Below, in pieces: positions 55,103 to 63,641 of a DNA stretch of 64,000 bases. Both the position numbers and the translations under genes were made by a program. Each line of letters opens with the position of its first letter. Position 1 is the stretch's first letter. This DNA comes from Chelatococcus sp. HY11 (GTDB lineage: Bacteria > Pseudomonadota > Alphaproteobacteria > Rhizobiales > Beijerinckiaceae): contig NZ_JAHBRX010000002.1 in assembly GCF_018398335.1 (NCBI RefSeq), forward strand, positions 744,001 through 808,000, read 5' to 3'. The notes below the pieces were generated by a model, which had not been told where the DNA came from, searched no databases, and was given only the letters and a program-made list of their open reading frames with translations.

Positions 55103-55435
55103 AGGGGTGAAAGTCCAGCCGCGCTCCGCATCGGCGATCCATCAAAGTGCATTGGTGAGATGCTCGAGCGGCGGACCATGTTCCCCTATCTTCCAGGTTC
55201 GGTAAGAGAATCGAGGGCTCCCCAAAGATCCCTCCGCGCCGCCTGCGCTCACTATCAAGGCGACTGGGTGTCGGTTCTTGAAGTTCCGCTCAAGTCTACC
55301 GCTGGCGCGGTGCGCGAACATAAGTCATGATCCCCGGGGATCAGAGTGAGTCACGCAGCAAGATGATGCGCGCTTTCAGGGGCCATATGGACGCGATTGC
55401 CACTGCACTGATCGATTAGCGTCTGGAGGGTGCGC
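55103..55435. other. Intergenic with a perfect 16-bp palindrome
   Basis: About 330 bases after msrA. The palindrome at 55328-55343 is the only standout. No gene or terminator recognised. Confidence 0.4.
55328..55343. promoter_or_regulatory. Perfect palindrome TGATCCCCGGGGATCA
   Basis: Uninterrupted 16-bp dyad about 93 bases upstream of the DUF4126 gene. Candidate operator for the DUF4126/flavoprotein pair; no regulator gene is adjacent. Confidence 0.4.
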
Positions 55436-55894
55436 ATGGTCTATCTGCTTGCTCTGCTGATCGGCATTGTCGCCGGGCTTCGGTCCATGACCGCACCGGC
55501 CGCGATTGCGTGGGCCTCTTACCTCGGATGGCTGAACCTCTCCGCCACTCCGCTCGCCTTCATGGGCTATGCCTGGACGCCTTGGATCTTCACGGTGCTC
55601 GCGCTCGTCGAGCTGGTCGCCGACCAGCTGCCATCCACCCCCAGCCGCACCGTGCCGGTGCAGTTCGGCACGCGCGTCGTCGTCGGCGCGCTCTGTGGCG
55701 CTTGCCTCGGCGCGGCCGGGGGCAATCTCGTCATTGGCGCCATTTGTGGCGTTGTCGGAGCAGTGGTCGGCACGCTCGGCGGGCGATCGGTGCGAGGCAG
55801 CCTCGCGGCCTCCTTTGGAAAGGATCCGCCGGCCGCGCTCATCGAGGATGCCGTTGCGATCATCGGTGCCCTCCTCATCGTGATGGTACTATGA
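55436..55894 (+). CDS. DUF4126 family membrane protein
   Basis: 152 residues, mostly hydrophobic, four predicted membrane segments. The opening LLALLIGIVAGLRSMTAPAAIAWASYLGWL is the family hallmark; glycine-rich segments follow (GALCGACLGAAGGNLVIGAICGVVGAVVGTLGG). Start ATG 55436 has GGAGG 6 bases upstream; a GTG at 55430 is too close to it. Function unknown. Overlaps the flavoprotein gene by 4 bases, so the two are translated together and probably work together. Confidence 0.88.
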   Translation: MVYLLALLIGIVAGLRSMTAPAAIAWASYLGWLNLSATPLAFMGYAWTPWIFTVLALVELVADQLPSTPSRTVPVQFGTRVVVGALCGACLGAAGGNLVIGAICGVVGAVVGTLGGRSVRGSLAASFGKDPPAALIEDAVAIIGALLIVMVL

Positions 55895-57273
55895 TGGCGC
55901 GCGCATTCGACGCCATCATCATTGGCGCGGGCCAGGCCGGCCCATCCATGGCCGGACGGCTCACCACCGCCGGTCTGGAAGTCGCGGTGATCGAGCGACA
56001 GCATTTCGGCGGCACCTGCGTGAATACGGGTTGCAAGCCAACCAAGACGCTGGTTGCCAGCGCTTATGCCGCGCGAATGGCGCAGCGCGCCGCCGAATAT
56101 GGCGTGGTGTTGAATGGCAGTCCCGGCATCGACATGGTTGCGGTGCAGGCGCGCGCGGAGAAGATCATCCAGGATGGACGATCCGGCATCGAGAGCTGGC
56201 TCGACGGCATGCAAGGCTGTACTCTCTTTCGCGGCCATGCGCGGTTCACCGGCCCCCACGAGGTGGAGGTCAACGGCGAAACACTGAGCGCGGCTCGCAT
56301 CTTCATCAATGTGGGTGGGCGCGCGGCGATACCAAGCATGCCGGGCATCGACCAGGTGCCCTATCTCACAAATAGCGACATGGTTGAGTTAAAGGTGGTG
56401 CCCGCGCATCTCGTGATCGTCGGCGGATCCTATATCGGTCTTGAATTCGCGCAGATGTTCAGACGCTTCGGCGCCGACGTCACGGTGATCGAGAAAGGAC
56501 CGAGGCTCATCAGCCGGGAGGACGAGGATGTCTCGGCTGCAATCCGCGAGATACTGGAGGCGGAAGGCGTCCATATCCGCGCTGGCGCGGAGTGTATTCG
56601 TTTCGCCAGCCACGCACAGGGCGTTGCCGTGAGCGTTGATTGTCAAGACGGCGCGCCCGAGATTGTGGGCTCGCATGTGCTGGTTGCCGTGGGGCGGCAA
56701 CCGAACACCGATGACCTCGGCCTGGACAAGGCAAAGATCAAGACCGACCCTCGTGGATACATTATCGTCGACGACCATCTCGAGACCAGCGTGCCGGGTG
56801 TCTATGCGCTCGGCGACTGCAACGGCCGGGGGGCCTTTACGCATACCGCGTACAACGACTTCGAGATTGTCGCCGCCAACCTGCTTGATGGGCAGGATTG
56901 GAAGGTGAGTGAGCGGGTACCGGCCTACGCGCTCTATGTCGACCCACCGCTCGGCCGTGTTGGCCTGACCGAGGCCCAAGCCCGCGCCACCGGTCGGCCG
57001 TTGCTGATTGGAAAGCGACCGATGTCCCGGGTCGGGCGCGCGGTGGAAAAGGGCGAAACCTCAGGTTTCATGAAGGCTGTCGTCGATGCCGAGACCCGGC
57101 GCATCCTGGGCGCCGCCATCCTGGGCACCGGGGGGGACGAGGCGATCCATGGCCTGCTCGACGTCGTCAATGCCGACATACCCTACACCCTGTTCCAGCG
57201 CGCCGTGCCAATTCATCCGACGGTCTCGGAACTGATCCCGACCCTCCTCGCGGAGATGCAGCCGGCGCAATAA
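55891..57273 (+). CDS. FAD-dependent pyridine nucleotide-disulfide oxidoreductase (mercuric reductase-like)
   Basis: 460-residue class I flavoprotein: FAD-binding GAGQAGPSMAGRL, redox disulfide GGTCVNTGCKPTKT, NAD(P)-binding GGSYIGLEFAQMFRRFGADVTVIE, FAD-binding ALGDCNGRGAFTHTAYND, and the dimer-domain VPIHPTVSELIP with the His-Glu acid/base pair. No C-terminal Cys pair or heavy-metal domain, so not a classical mercuric reductase despite resemblance. Substrate disulfide unknown. ATG 55891 in ATGA overlap with DUF4126. The open frame extends farther upstream, but only as shadow of DUF4126. Confidence 0.92.
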   Translation: MMARAFDAIIIGAGQAGPSMAGRLTTAGLEVAVIERQHFGGTCVNTGCKPTKTLVASAYAARMAQRAAEYGVVLNGSPGIDMVAVQARAEKIIQDGRSGIESWLDGMQGCTLFRGHARFTGPHEVEVNGETLSAARIFINVGGRAAIPSMPGIDQVPYLTNSDMVELKVVPAHLVIVGGSYIGLEFAQMFRRFGADVTVIEKGPRLISREDEDVSAAIREILEAEGVHIRAGAECIRFASHAQGVAVSVDCQDGAPEIVGSHVLVAVGRQPNTDDLGLDKAKIKTDPRGYIIVDDHLETSVPGVYALGDCNGRGAFTHTAYNDFEIVAANLLDGQDWKVSERVPAYALYVDPPLGRVGLTEAQARATGRPLLIGKRPMSRVGRAVEKGETSGFMKAVVDAETRRILGAAILGTGGDEAIHGLLDVVNADIPYTLFQRAVPIHPTVSELIPTLLAEMQPAQ

Positions 57274-57307
57274 AATCTGGCCATCAACCCTGTGCCGCCA
57301 CCCTCCC

Positions 57308-58696
57308 CTATGCGGCTTCCAGCTTTGCAACCGCGCCGCGCAGGTCGGCCACATACTGAGAGAACGCTTCATCGGCTTCAGCCTCGGACGGTAGGCGCAA
57401 AAGATAGCTTGGATGCACCGTTATCCACGCTGCTGTTCCGTCCTCGAGGATGAGCGGCCTGCCGCGCGCAGAACTGACCGACATTGTCCGGCCGGTGAGG
57501 GCTCGGGCGGCTGTCGCCCCCATCGCGATGACGAGCTTCGGCCTTACGATTGCTCTCTCCTGATCGACCCACCAGCGACACGCGTCGATTTCGCCCACGT
57601 TGGGCCGCGCATGGATCCGTCGCTTGCCCCGCGGCTCAAATTTGAAGTGCTTGACCGCGTTGGTCACATAAACGCTCGCTCGGTCTATGCCGGCGGCAAG
57701 CAGAGCGCGGTCGAAAACCTGACCGGCGGGGCCGACAAAAGCTTTACCGGCCTGGTCTTCCTGGTCGCCCGGCTGCTCGCCGATGATCATGATCCTGGCG
57801 TCATGCGGGCCTTCGCCGAACACGGTCTGCGTCGCGGGTCTCCAGAGCGGGCAGCGCCGGCACGACCGGGCCTCCTCGCGCAGCCCCTCGATTGTGGCCG
57901 CTCCATATCCCTTGACGGGAAGCGCCCGCGCATCCGCGAGCATGCCGCGTTCACGCTCGCGGGCGCCGGCGATCATCCCCGGAATGAGCGCGGTCTCCGG
58001 CATGTTCTTCCAGTATTTCTTGGGCATCTCCTTCAGCATCGCATTCGGCATCAGCCGGGCGGGATTGAAGATCGCCGAATAGTAGGCCTTCCAGACGACC
58101 TCGACGGGATCGTCACCCATCGCTTGGTTCCGTTGCGCGGGTGGCCCTTCGGCCAGGGTTTCACCATCCCAATGGATAGAACCGAGGGGAGAGAGGATCG
58201 ACCAGCGCATCGTGGTGAAGCGCTCGACGAAAAAGGCTGCATTGGCGCGCACGATATGATGCTCTGGCTCAAACCAAGCAACGAAGCGCCTGGCCTTACC
58301 CTCCCCGACTTCGCGGAAGCGGACGAAGGCGCGCATCTTGTGGATGTCGCGCCGGACGGAGCGATGCAGGGCTTCGATGCGGCGCAGTTGCCGGTCGGCG
58401 CGGTTCTGCAGGGAATGCGGCTCGTCCAGAATCCGCAGGAGAAGGGCGTACAGGAGCGAGAACCGCTCGGGATCGCGATTGAGGATCACCTGGCGGGCAA
58501 GCGACACGAAGTCCCGCGGGACGGCCATGGGCGCCGTGGCCGTGGCCGGGCTCGCGACCGTGCCGAACAGGTCCGCAGGCTGACCGCCGACTTGCCACAG
58601 GATCTCGTGGGCTGGAATACGGATCGCGGCCAAGGACCGGGCCGCGACACGCCAGCCCTCGAAATCATCTTCGGCATCGAGGCAGATCGCACGCAT
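57308..58696 (-). CDS. UdgX family uracil-DNA-binding protein with N-terminal DUF4130
   Basis: 462 residues: DUF4130 domain (about 1-240) followed by a family-4-like uracil-DNA glycosylase (about 265-462). The active loop GEQPGDQEDQAGKAFVGPAG and the UdgX hallmark KRRIH (358-362, His362) are present; that His is known in UdgX to form a covalent bond to the abasic sugar. Cysteines C279, C282 and C373 fit three iron-sulfur ligands; His350 stands where family-4 enzymes have the remaining Cys. ATG overlaps the radical-SAM stop (TGATG). The pair is a known association. Confidence 0.93.
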   Translation of the reverse strand: MRAICLDAEDDFEGWRVAARSLAAIRIPAHEILWQVGGQPADLFGTVASPATATAPMAVPRDFVSLARQVILNRDPERFSLLYALLLRILDEPHSLQNRADRQLRRIEALHRSVRRDIHKMRAFVRFREVGEGKARRFVAWFEPEHHIVRANAAFFVERFTTMRWSILSPLGSIHWDGETLAEGPPAQRNQAMGDDPVEVVWKAYYSAIFNPARLMPNAMLKEMPKKYWKNMPETALIPGMIAGARERERGMLADARALPVKGYGAATIEGLREEARSCRRCPLWRPATQTVFGEGPHDARIMIIGEQPGDQEDQAGKAFVGPAGQVFDRALLAAGIDRASVYVTNAVKHFKFEPRGKRRIHARPNVGEIDACRWWVDQERAIVRPKLVIAMGATAARALTGRTMSVSSARGRPLILEDGTAAWITVHPSYLLRLPSEAEADEAFSQYVADLRGAVAKLEAA

Positions 58697-59943
58697 CAGG
58701 ATGCGAAGAGTTCGAGCTGCACGGGTTTGTCGCGAAGCATCGGCAGAAGATTGGCCTGATCGGCGAGCACCACGGGCGTCCAGTCCGCGGCGATGATAAA
58801 GGGCCGTATCTTTCTCACCGACACGGTCAGACGTCCAATGTCGTCAAGGCGCAGCTTTTGCCAGCGCCGCGCCGCCAGAATGGCATCGACCGCTTTCACG
58901 CCAAGCCCCGGAATGCGCAGCAGCATGTTTTTAGACGCGCGATTCACATCCATGGGGAAATGCTCGCGGAACTTGAGGGCCCAGGCGAGTTTGGGGTCGA
59001 TGTCGAGCGGAAGCATGCCGGTTGCGGGGTCGGCAGCGGCGCTCACCTCGTGGGGCGCGAAATTATAGAAGCGGATCATCCAGTCGGACTGGTAAAGGCG
59101 GTGTTCCCGCATCAAGGGGGGCCGCTTGAGGGGCAAGACAGCGCTCGCGTCGGGGATGGGGCTGAACGCCGAGTAGTAGACACGCCGCAAGTCGAACCGT
59201 TCGTAGAGTGCCGCTGCGCGCGAGACGATATCCTGATCGGTTGCCGCATCGGCACCGATGATCATCTGCGTCGACTGGCCGGCGGGTGCGAAATGCGGCG
59301 CGGAACGATAGCGCTTGCGGGCATCCTTCCCGTCTTCGATGGCCGACCGCATCTTGGCCATCGCGCCCTCTATCCGTACCTCGGACTTCTCGGGAGCGAG
59401 CCGCCGCAGGCCCCCCACGGTGGGCAGTTCAACATTGATGGAGACGCGGTCGGCATAGAGGCCAGCCTGCGTCACCAGGTCCGCTGCCGCATCCGGAATC
59501 GTCTTGAGGTGAATATAGCCACGGAAATCGTGATCCTCGCGCAGGGTCTTCGCGACCCTCACGATCTGTTCCATCGTATAATTGGGCGTATTGATAATTC
59601 CCGACGAAAGAAAAAGTCCCTCGATATAGTTGCGACGATAAAAATCCAGCGTCAGATCAACAACCTCATCGACGGTAAAACGGGCCCGGCGCACGTTCGA
59701 TGAACTCCGGTTGATGCAGTAGTGGCAATCGAAGATGCAGCTGTTGGTCAGCAGGATCTTGAGGAGGCTGATGCATCGTCCGTCCGGAGCATAAGCGTGG
59801 CAGATGCCATTGCCAGTCGTCGAGCCGATGCCCTTGCCGTCGCGTGAATTGCGCCGCTTGGCGCCGGATGACGCGCAGGACGCGTCATACTTGGCCGCAT
59901 CAGCAAGGATCGTCAATTTCTCAGCGAGGCTGAGCTGTGCCAT
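58696..59943 (-). CDS. Putative DNA modification/repair radical SAM protein (UdgX partner)
   Basis: 415 residues. Radical SAM motif CIFDCHYC gives Cys69, Cys73, Cys76; C-terminal helix-hairpin-helix LLRIPGLGVKAVDAILAAR suggests DNA binding; ends VQLELFAS. This matches the radical SAM family linked to UDG-like genes. Reaction unknown. Start ATG 59943 rather than the TTG just before it. A LexA-type box lies about 90-100 bases upstream, so the operon is probably SOS-induced. Confidence 0.92.
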   Translation of the reverse strand: MAQLSLAEKLTILADAAKYDASCASSGAKRRNSRDGKGIGSTTGNGICHAYAPDGRCISLLKILLTNSCIFDCHYCINRSSSNVRRARFTVDEVVDLTLDFYRRNYIEGLFLSSGIINTPNYTMEQIVRVAKTLREDHDFRGYIHLKTIPDAAADLVTQAGLYADRVSINVELPTVGGLRRLAPEKSEVRIEGAMAKMRSAIEDGKDARKRYRSAPHFAPAGQSTQMIIGADAATDQDIVSRAAALYERFDLRRVYYSAFSPIPDASAVLPLKRPPLMREHRLYQSDWMIRFYNFAPHEVSAAADPATGMLPLDIDPKLAWALKFREHFPMDVNRASKNMLLRIPGLGVKAVDAILAARRWQKLRLDDIGRLTVSVRKIRPFIIAADWTPVVLADQANLLPMLRDKPVQLELFAS

Positions 59944-59959
59944 CAAGCCCTACCTTTTT

Positions 59960-59977
59960 TCGAACCGACTGGTTCGA
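59960..59977. promoter_or_regulatory. Dyad TCGAACC-N4-GGTTCGA near the start of the radical SAM gene
   Basis: Perfect 7-bp arms, 17 bases upstream of the ATG. Contains GAAC and GTTC halves but with 6-base spacing, not a standard LexA layout. May be an operator or a 5' UTR hairpin. Confidence 0.4.
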
Positions 59978-60030
59978 TAAGATGCCAGCACCAAGGAAAG
60001 GCCGGCTTCGCCATCTGAGCTGACAAAAAT

Positions 60031-60045
60031 GTTCTTTTTTTGTTC
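60031..60045 (-). promoter_or_regulatory. LexA-type SOS box GTTC-N7-GTTC
   Basis: Direct repeat GTTC-TTTTTTT-GTTC (GAAC-N7-GAAC on the gene strand), the established alphaproteobacterial LexA site, 88 bases upstream of the radical SAM ATG. It supports DNA-damage control of the radical SAM/UdgX operon. Confidence 0.75.
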
Positions 60046-60323
60046 TCATCAAAGTTGGGGGGCGGCTTGTCTTAAACACGAGAGAAGCCAGCATCGCGAA
60101 GGCCTGCCAACAGCTGCGTCGAGACGACCGGGATAGCACCGGCACGACTGGGCAAGTCCAAGGGCAGCCCTAGATCGCAAAGCGAACGCCCGGCCCATCA
60201 GCCTGTCACCACACGCGCTTCGGGCCCCCACTCCCCATCGGCCGATCGTCGTCTGTTCCTCCATGCATGGAAGCGCCGATCGAAGCGGCGAAGCGATATT
60301 GCCGGATCAGTACATCAGGCGTG
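60046..60323. other. Intergenic, nothing coding
   Basis: About 280 bases between the LexA box and the helicase end. Upstream promoter elements of the SOS operon may extend here. No gene recognised. Confidence 0.35.
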
Positions 60324-60350
60324 ACGTCAGGCCGCATTTAGGCCTGACGT
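60324..60350 (-). terminator. Strong stem-loop at the helicase stop
   Basis: Perfect 10-bp arms ACGTCAGGCC / GGCCTGACGT with a 7-base loop containing the stop codon (TAA at 60338-60340). No U-run after it. Probably a terminator or a stabilising hairpin. Confidence 0.6.
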
Positions 60351-62152
60351 TTCGGCTTACCCTTATGCTTGCGAGCGTGGTCACGATCCGTGGGCGCGGC
60401 CTTGCCTCGGTGTGGCGCAGGCTTCTTCACAGCCTTTCCGTCCTTCCTGAACTTGGGCTTGGCCTGCCGCCGGCTTGTCCGCACGTCCCCGGCCGGTGCG
60501 ATGACCACACCCTTCTCAAGGCTGCCAGGCCGCCTCAAATGCTCGGCGAAACCGGCTGCCTTGTCGGGGGATATCTCGAAGCGGGTTTCCGTGTCGTCGA
60601 TCCTGATCGAGCCGACATCGCGCTTCGAGACGCCGCCGGCGTTGCAGATCATCGGGAGCAGCCACTTGGGGTCGGCCCGATGCCTGCGGCCGAGCGAAAG
60701 CGTGAACCAGACGCCGCCCTCCGTCTCCGATCCATGCGGCTCGCGCACCGCAGCGGAACCGCGCCTGTCCTCGCCGATCCTGTCGCGTCTGGGCTTTCTT
60801 GCCTGCAAATCGGCCAGGGGTAGCGGAGAGAGATCCTCCGGCACGGGGCGGGCCGCGAGTTGCTGGCGCAGGAAAGCGGCCGCGATGCGCTCCGGGGTTA
60901 CCCGCGCGAGCAATTCCGTCACGAAGGCCGCCTCGGCTTCGTCGGGCTCGGCGGCAGAGACGGCCGTGTCGAGGATCTGCCTGCGGTAGCGGGCTTCGAT
61001 CTCAGCAATTCCGGGCGCGGCGCGCGTGGTGGCGGTGAGCCTGGCCAGTGCCAGCACACGCTGCGCCGCGCCACGCCTGTTCTCGGGCACGATGAGTACG
61101 CAAACACCCTTGCGTCCAGCGCGGCCGGTTCTCCCGGAGCGATGGAGCAAGGTCGCGGGATTGCTCGGCACATCCGCATGGATCACGAGGTCGAGGTTCG
61201 GCAGGTCGATGCCACGCGCCGCGACGTCAGTCGCCACACAGACGTGGGCGCGCCCGTCACGCATCGACTGCAGGGCGCTGGAGCGCTCCGATTGCGCCAT
61301 CTCGCCCGACAGCGAAACAACCGAGAAGCCGCGATTGGCCAGCCGCGCCGTCAGGTGGCGGACCGCCTCGCGCGTGTGGCAGAAGACCAGCGCGCTTGCG
61401 CTGTCGGATTCGAGCAGCGTGTTGATGACAGCATGCTCACGCTCCTCGCGCCGCACTAGGACCAACTGGTACTCGATATCGGTGTGCTGCTCAGTGGAAG
61501 CGGTCGCCGCGATGCGAACCGCATCCTTCTGGAAGGTCTTGGCCAGTTCCGCGATACCGCGCGGCACCGTCGCCGAGAACAGCAGCGTCCGGCGCCCTCC
61601 CGGCGCGGCGCCGAGGATGAATTCGAGGTCCTCGCGAAAGCCGAGGTCCAGCATTTCGTCGGCCTCGTCGAGCACGACTACGCGAAGCGCGCTGAGGTCC
61701 AGCACACCCTTTGTGATGTGGTCGCGCAGACGTCCCGGCGTACCGACGACGAGATGCGCACCGCGCTCCAGCGCGCGGCGCTCGTTACGCATGTCCATGC
61801 CCCCGACGCAAGTCGCTGTCTTGATCCGCGCTTCCCCGTAGAGCCAGTCGAGTTCGCGCTGCACCTGGATCGCGAGTTCACGCGTTGGCGCGATGATCAG
61901 GCCGAGAGGCCGCCCGGCGGGCTCGAAATGGTCAGCGTCGCCAAGCATCGTCGAGGCGATCGCGATACCGAAGGCGACCGTCTTTCCGGACCCGGTCTGT
62001 GCCGAGACCAAAAGGTCAGCATCGCCGTGATCGCCAGTCACCATCACCATCTGGACAGGCGTCAGCCGGCTGTAGCCCCTCGCCTCAAGGGCGGAAGCCA
62101 GAGCGGGGTGGATCGTCGTGGGCAATGATGCCTGGTCGTCGGTCGTGGTCAT
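60338..62152 (-). CDS. DEAD-box RNA helicase, DbpA type
   Basis: 604 residues. Helicase core: Q-motif RGYSRLTPVQ, Walker A AQTGSGKT, PTRELA, TPGRL, DEAD in VVLDEADEML, SAT in LFSATVP, CHTREAVRHL, ATDVAARGID and HRSGRTGRAG. C-terminal DbpA-like RNA-binding domain (about 470-545: GGVWFTLSLGRRHRADPKWLLPMICNAGGVSKRDVGSIRIDDTETRFEIS) followed by a basic tail (KPKFRKDGKAVKKPAPHRGKAAPTDRDHARKHKGKPKRQA). In E. coli DbpA acts on 23S rRNA in 50S assembly. ATG 62152 chosen over a GTG at 62185. Confidence 0.95.
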   Translation of the reverse strand: MTTTDDQASLPTTIHPALASALEARGYSRLTPVQMVMVTGDHGDADLLVSAQTGSGKTVAFGIAIASTMLGDADHFEPAGRPLGLIIAPTRELAIQVQRELDWLYGEARIKTATCVGGMDMRNERRALERGAHLVVGTPGRLRDHITKGVLDLSALRVVVLDEADEMLDLGFREDLEFILGAAPGGRRTLLFSATVPRGIAELAKTFQKDAVRIAATASTEQHTDIEYQLVLVRREEREHAVINTLLESDSASALVFCHTREAVRHLTARLANRGFSVVSLSGEMAQSERSSALQSMRDGRAHVCVATDVAARGIDLPNLDLVIHADVPSNPATLLHRSGRTGRAGRKGVCVLIVPENRRGAAQRVLALARLTATTRAAPGIAEIEARYRRQILDTAVSAAEPDEAEAAFVTELLARVTPERIAAAFLRQQLAARPVPEDLSPLPLADLQARKPRRDRIGEDRRGSAAVREPHGSETEGGVWFTLSLGRRHRADPKWLLPMICNAGGVSKRDVGSIRIDDTETRFEISPDKAAGFAEHLRRPGSLEKGVVIAPAGDVRTSRRQAKPKFRKDGKAVKKPAPHRGKAAPTDRDHARKHKGKPKRQA

Positions 62153-62409
62153 GATAGCGGCCTCTGTGTCGAAGCCGCATAGCACAGCAAGTTCGCAGGC
62201 ACCTAATGGCCGTTCATTGGCGCTAAGCCGAGGCCCCCGCTCGGCCTCGCGCTTTCAGGCCGTCATTTCGACCGATCGGTGATCCTGTCATGCGGGACTT
62301 GAAGGCGATCATGGCCATGTGCGGCATCAGCCCCTCAATCCGGCGGACCTTGGCCGGGTTGTTCATTGGTCGGCCGCGAAAGCAATCGGCCGGGATATTC
62401 AACTCTCCT
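62153..62409. other. Intergenic upstream of the helicase
   Basis: 257 bases. Holds the helicase promoter. A minus-strand frame (62223-62423) could encode a 60-odd residue basic peptide starting at a TTG inside the end of the oxidase gene, but it has no family resemblance and is not called. Confidence 0.3.
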
Positions 62410-63600
62410 CTATGAAAACCCAACCAGTGCGCTCACGTTGGGTCGAGCCTCACGCAAGGAGACGCATGCCATGTGGCGCTTCTTGATGTCTTCGACGGAT
62501 GTGACGCCCGCGAGCGCCATGCTCATGGTGAGCTCCTTCCTCAGCATCTCGAGAACGGCGATGACGCCGTCCGCTCCGGCCGAGGCAAGACCATAGGCGT
62601 AACTTCGACCCAATAGGCAGCCGTCCGCGCCCAGCGCCAGGGCTTTGAGCAAATGACTGCCGCGCCTGATGCCGCTGTCGAAGAGGATTTCGACTTCGCC
62701 GGAATAACGGCTCGCAATTACGGGCAGGGCCGCGATCGAGGACATGACGCCGTCGAGCTGCCTCCCTCCATGGTTACTGACGACCACGCCGTCGGCACCG
62801 ATGCCGATGGCACGCGCCACATCTTCGGGATCGGTGACACCCTTCACCACCACCCGTCCCGGCCAGCGCTTCACCACAGCCTCGATATCGCTCCAAGTGA
62901 GATCGGTCTTGAGCTGCCGCGACATGTAGGCTGCCTGCGCGATGAGCCCGCTGCCGACGCCATCCCAATGCGCGAAGTTGCCGAGCCCCCGTCCCAATGA
63001 ACGCCAGGACCGCGCGAACCATCGGGGGTGCATAGCGCAATCGAGCAGCATGCTGAGGGGCGGCCGGGCCGCCGACCTATATCCGTTCCGCAGGTCCCGA
63101 TCACGCATGCCCGGATGGGTGGTGTCGACGGTGATGACAAGGTTCCTGAACCCCGCCGCCGTGGCGCGCGCGAGAATTTCCTCCGTTCGGCCGGGGTCCT
63201 TGAGCACATAGAGCTGAAAGGCATCCCCGTCGCCGACCTCCGGCATCACCTCCTCGATGCTGCACACCGAGAAACTCGACAGGCAGGCACCGATACCGGC
63301 CGCGTGCGCGGCCTGAAAAGCCAGGATCTCCCCTTGCGGATAGAGCATGCCAAGCGATCCGATCGGCGCAAGCGCCACGGGAAAAGGCGCGGTATGACCA
63401 AGCACAGGCCCAGCCGGATCCACCTTTTCGCCGCGTAGCACCTTCTGGCGAATGTAGATCTCCTCGAAATCCGCCGTATTGCGGGCGAGCGTCGATTCAT
63501 CGAGCGCGCCGCCATCGACATATTCGAAGAGCGTCCGTGGCAGGATGGATTGCGCCGTAAGGCGATAGTCGTGCACGGATGCCGCCGTTCGCCTCAGCAT
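62410..63600 (-). CDS. FMN-dependent alpha-hydroxy-acid oxidase/dehydrogenase
   Basis: 396 residues of the lactate dehydrogenase/glycolate oxidase/mandelate dehydrogenase family. FMN and active-site blocks: PRTLFEYVDGGALDE, APIGSLGML, LYVLKDPGRTEEIL, VITVDTTHPGMRDRDLRNGY, VVKGVTDPEDVARAIGIGADGVVVSNHGGRQLDG (catalytic His and Arg), FDSGIRRGSHLLKALALGAD. Oxidises an L-2-hydroxy acid to the keto acid. The ATG at 63600 follows GGGAGGA; TTG 63618 is less likely. Adjacent to an RraA-family aldolase-like gene, suggesting a hydroxy-acid route. Confidence 0.92.
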   Translation of the reverse strand: MLRRTAASVHDYRLTAQSILPRTLFEYVDGGALDESTLARNTADFEEIYIRQKVLRGEKVDPAGPVLGHTAPFPVALAPIGSLGMLYPQGEILAFQAAHAAGIGACLSSFSVCSIEEVMPEVGDGDAFQLYVLKDPGRTEEILARATAAGFRNLVITVDTTHPGMRDRDLRNGYRSAARPPLSMLLDCAMHPRWFARSWRSLGRGLGNFAHWDGVGSGLIAQAAYMSRQLKTDLTWSDIEAVVKRWPGRVVVKGVTDPEDVARAIGIGADGVVVSNHGGRQLDGVMSSIAALPVIASRYSGEVEILFDSGIRRGSHLLKALALGADGCLLGRSYAYGLASAGADGVIAVLEMLRKELTMSMALAGVTSVEDIKKRHMACVSLREARPNVSALVGFS

Positions 63601-63641
63601 CGCCGAAAGTCCTCCCAAAACCGTGCCTGTCCGGTCACCGT

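Noticed and set aside
55510-55890. Open frame upstream of and continuous with the flavoprotein gene
   Set aside because: It overlaps DUF4126 in another frame and reads as Arg-rich shadow; the FAD-binding N-terminus begins just after ATG 55891.
55891-57273. Calling the flavoprotein mercuric reductase
   Set aside because: The redox disulfide is present but the C-terminal Cys pair and any heavy-metal domain are missing, and no mer genes are near.
62223-62423. Minus-strand frame of about 66 codons after the oxidase gene
   Set aside because: Starts at TTG, no recognisable family and weak initiation context. Could be real but not supported.
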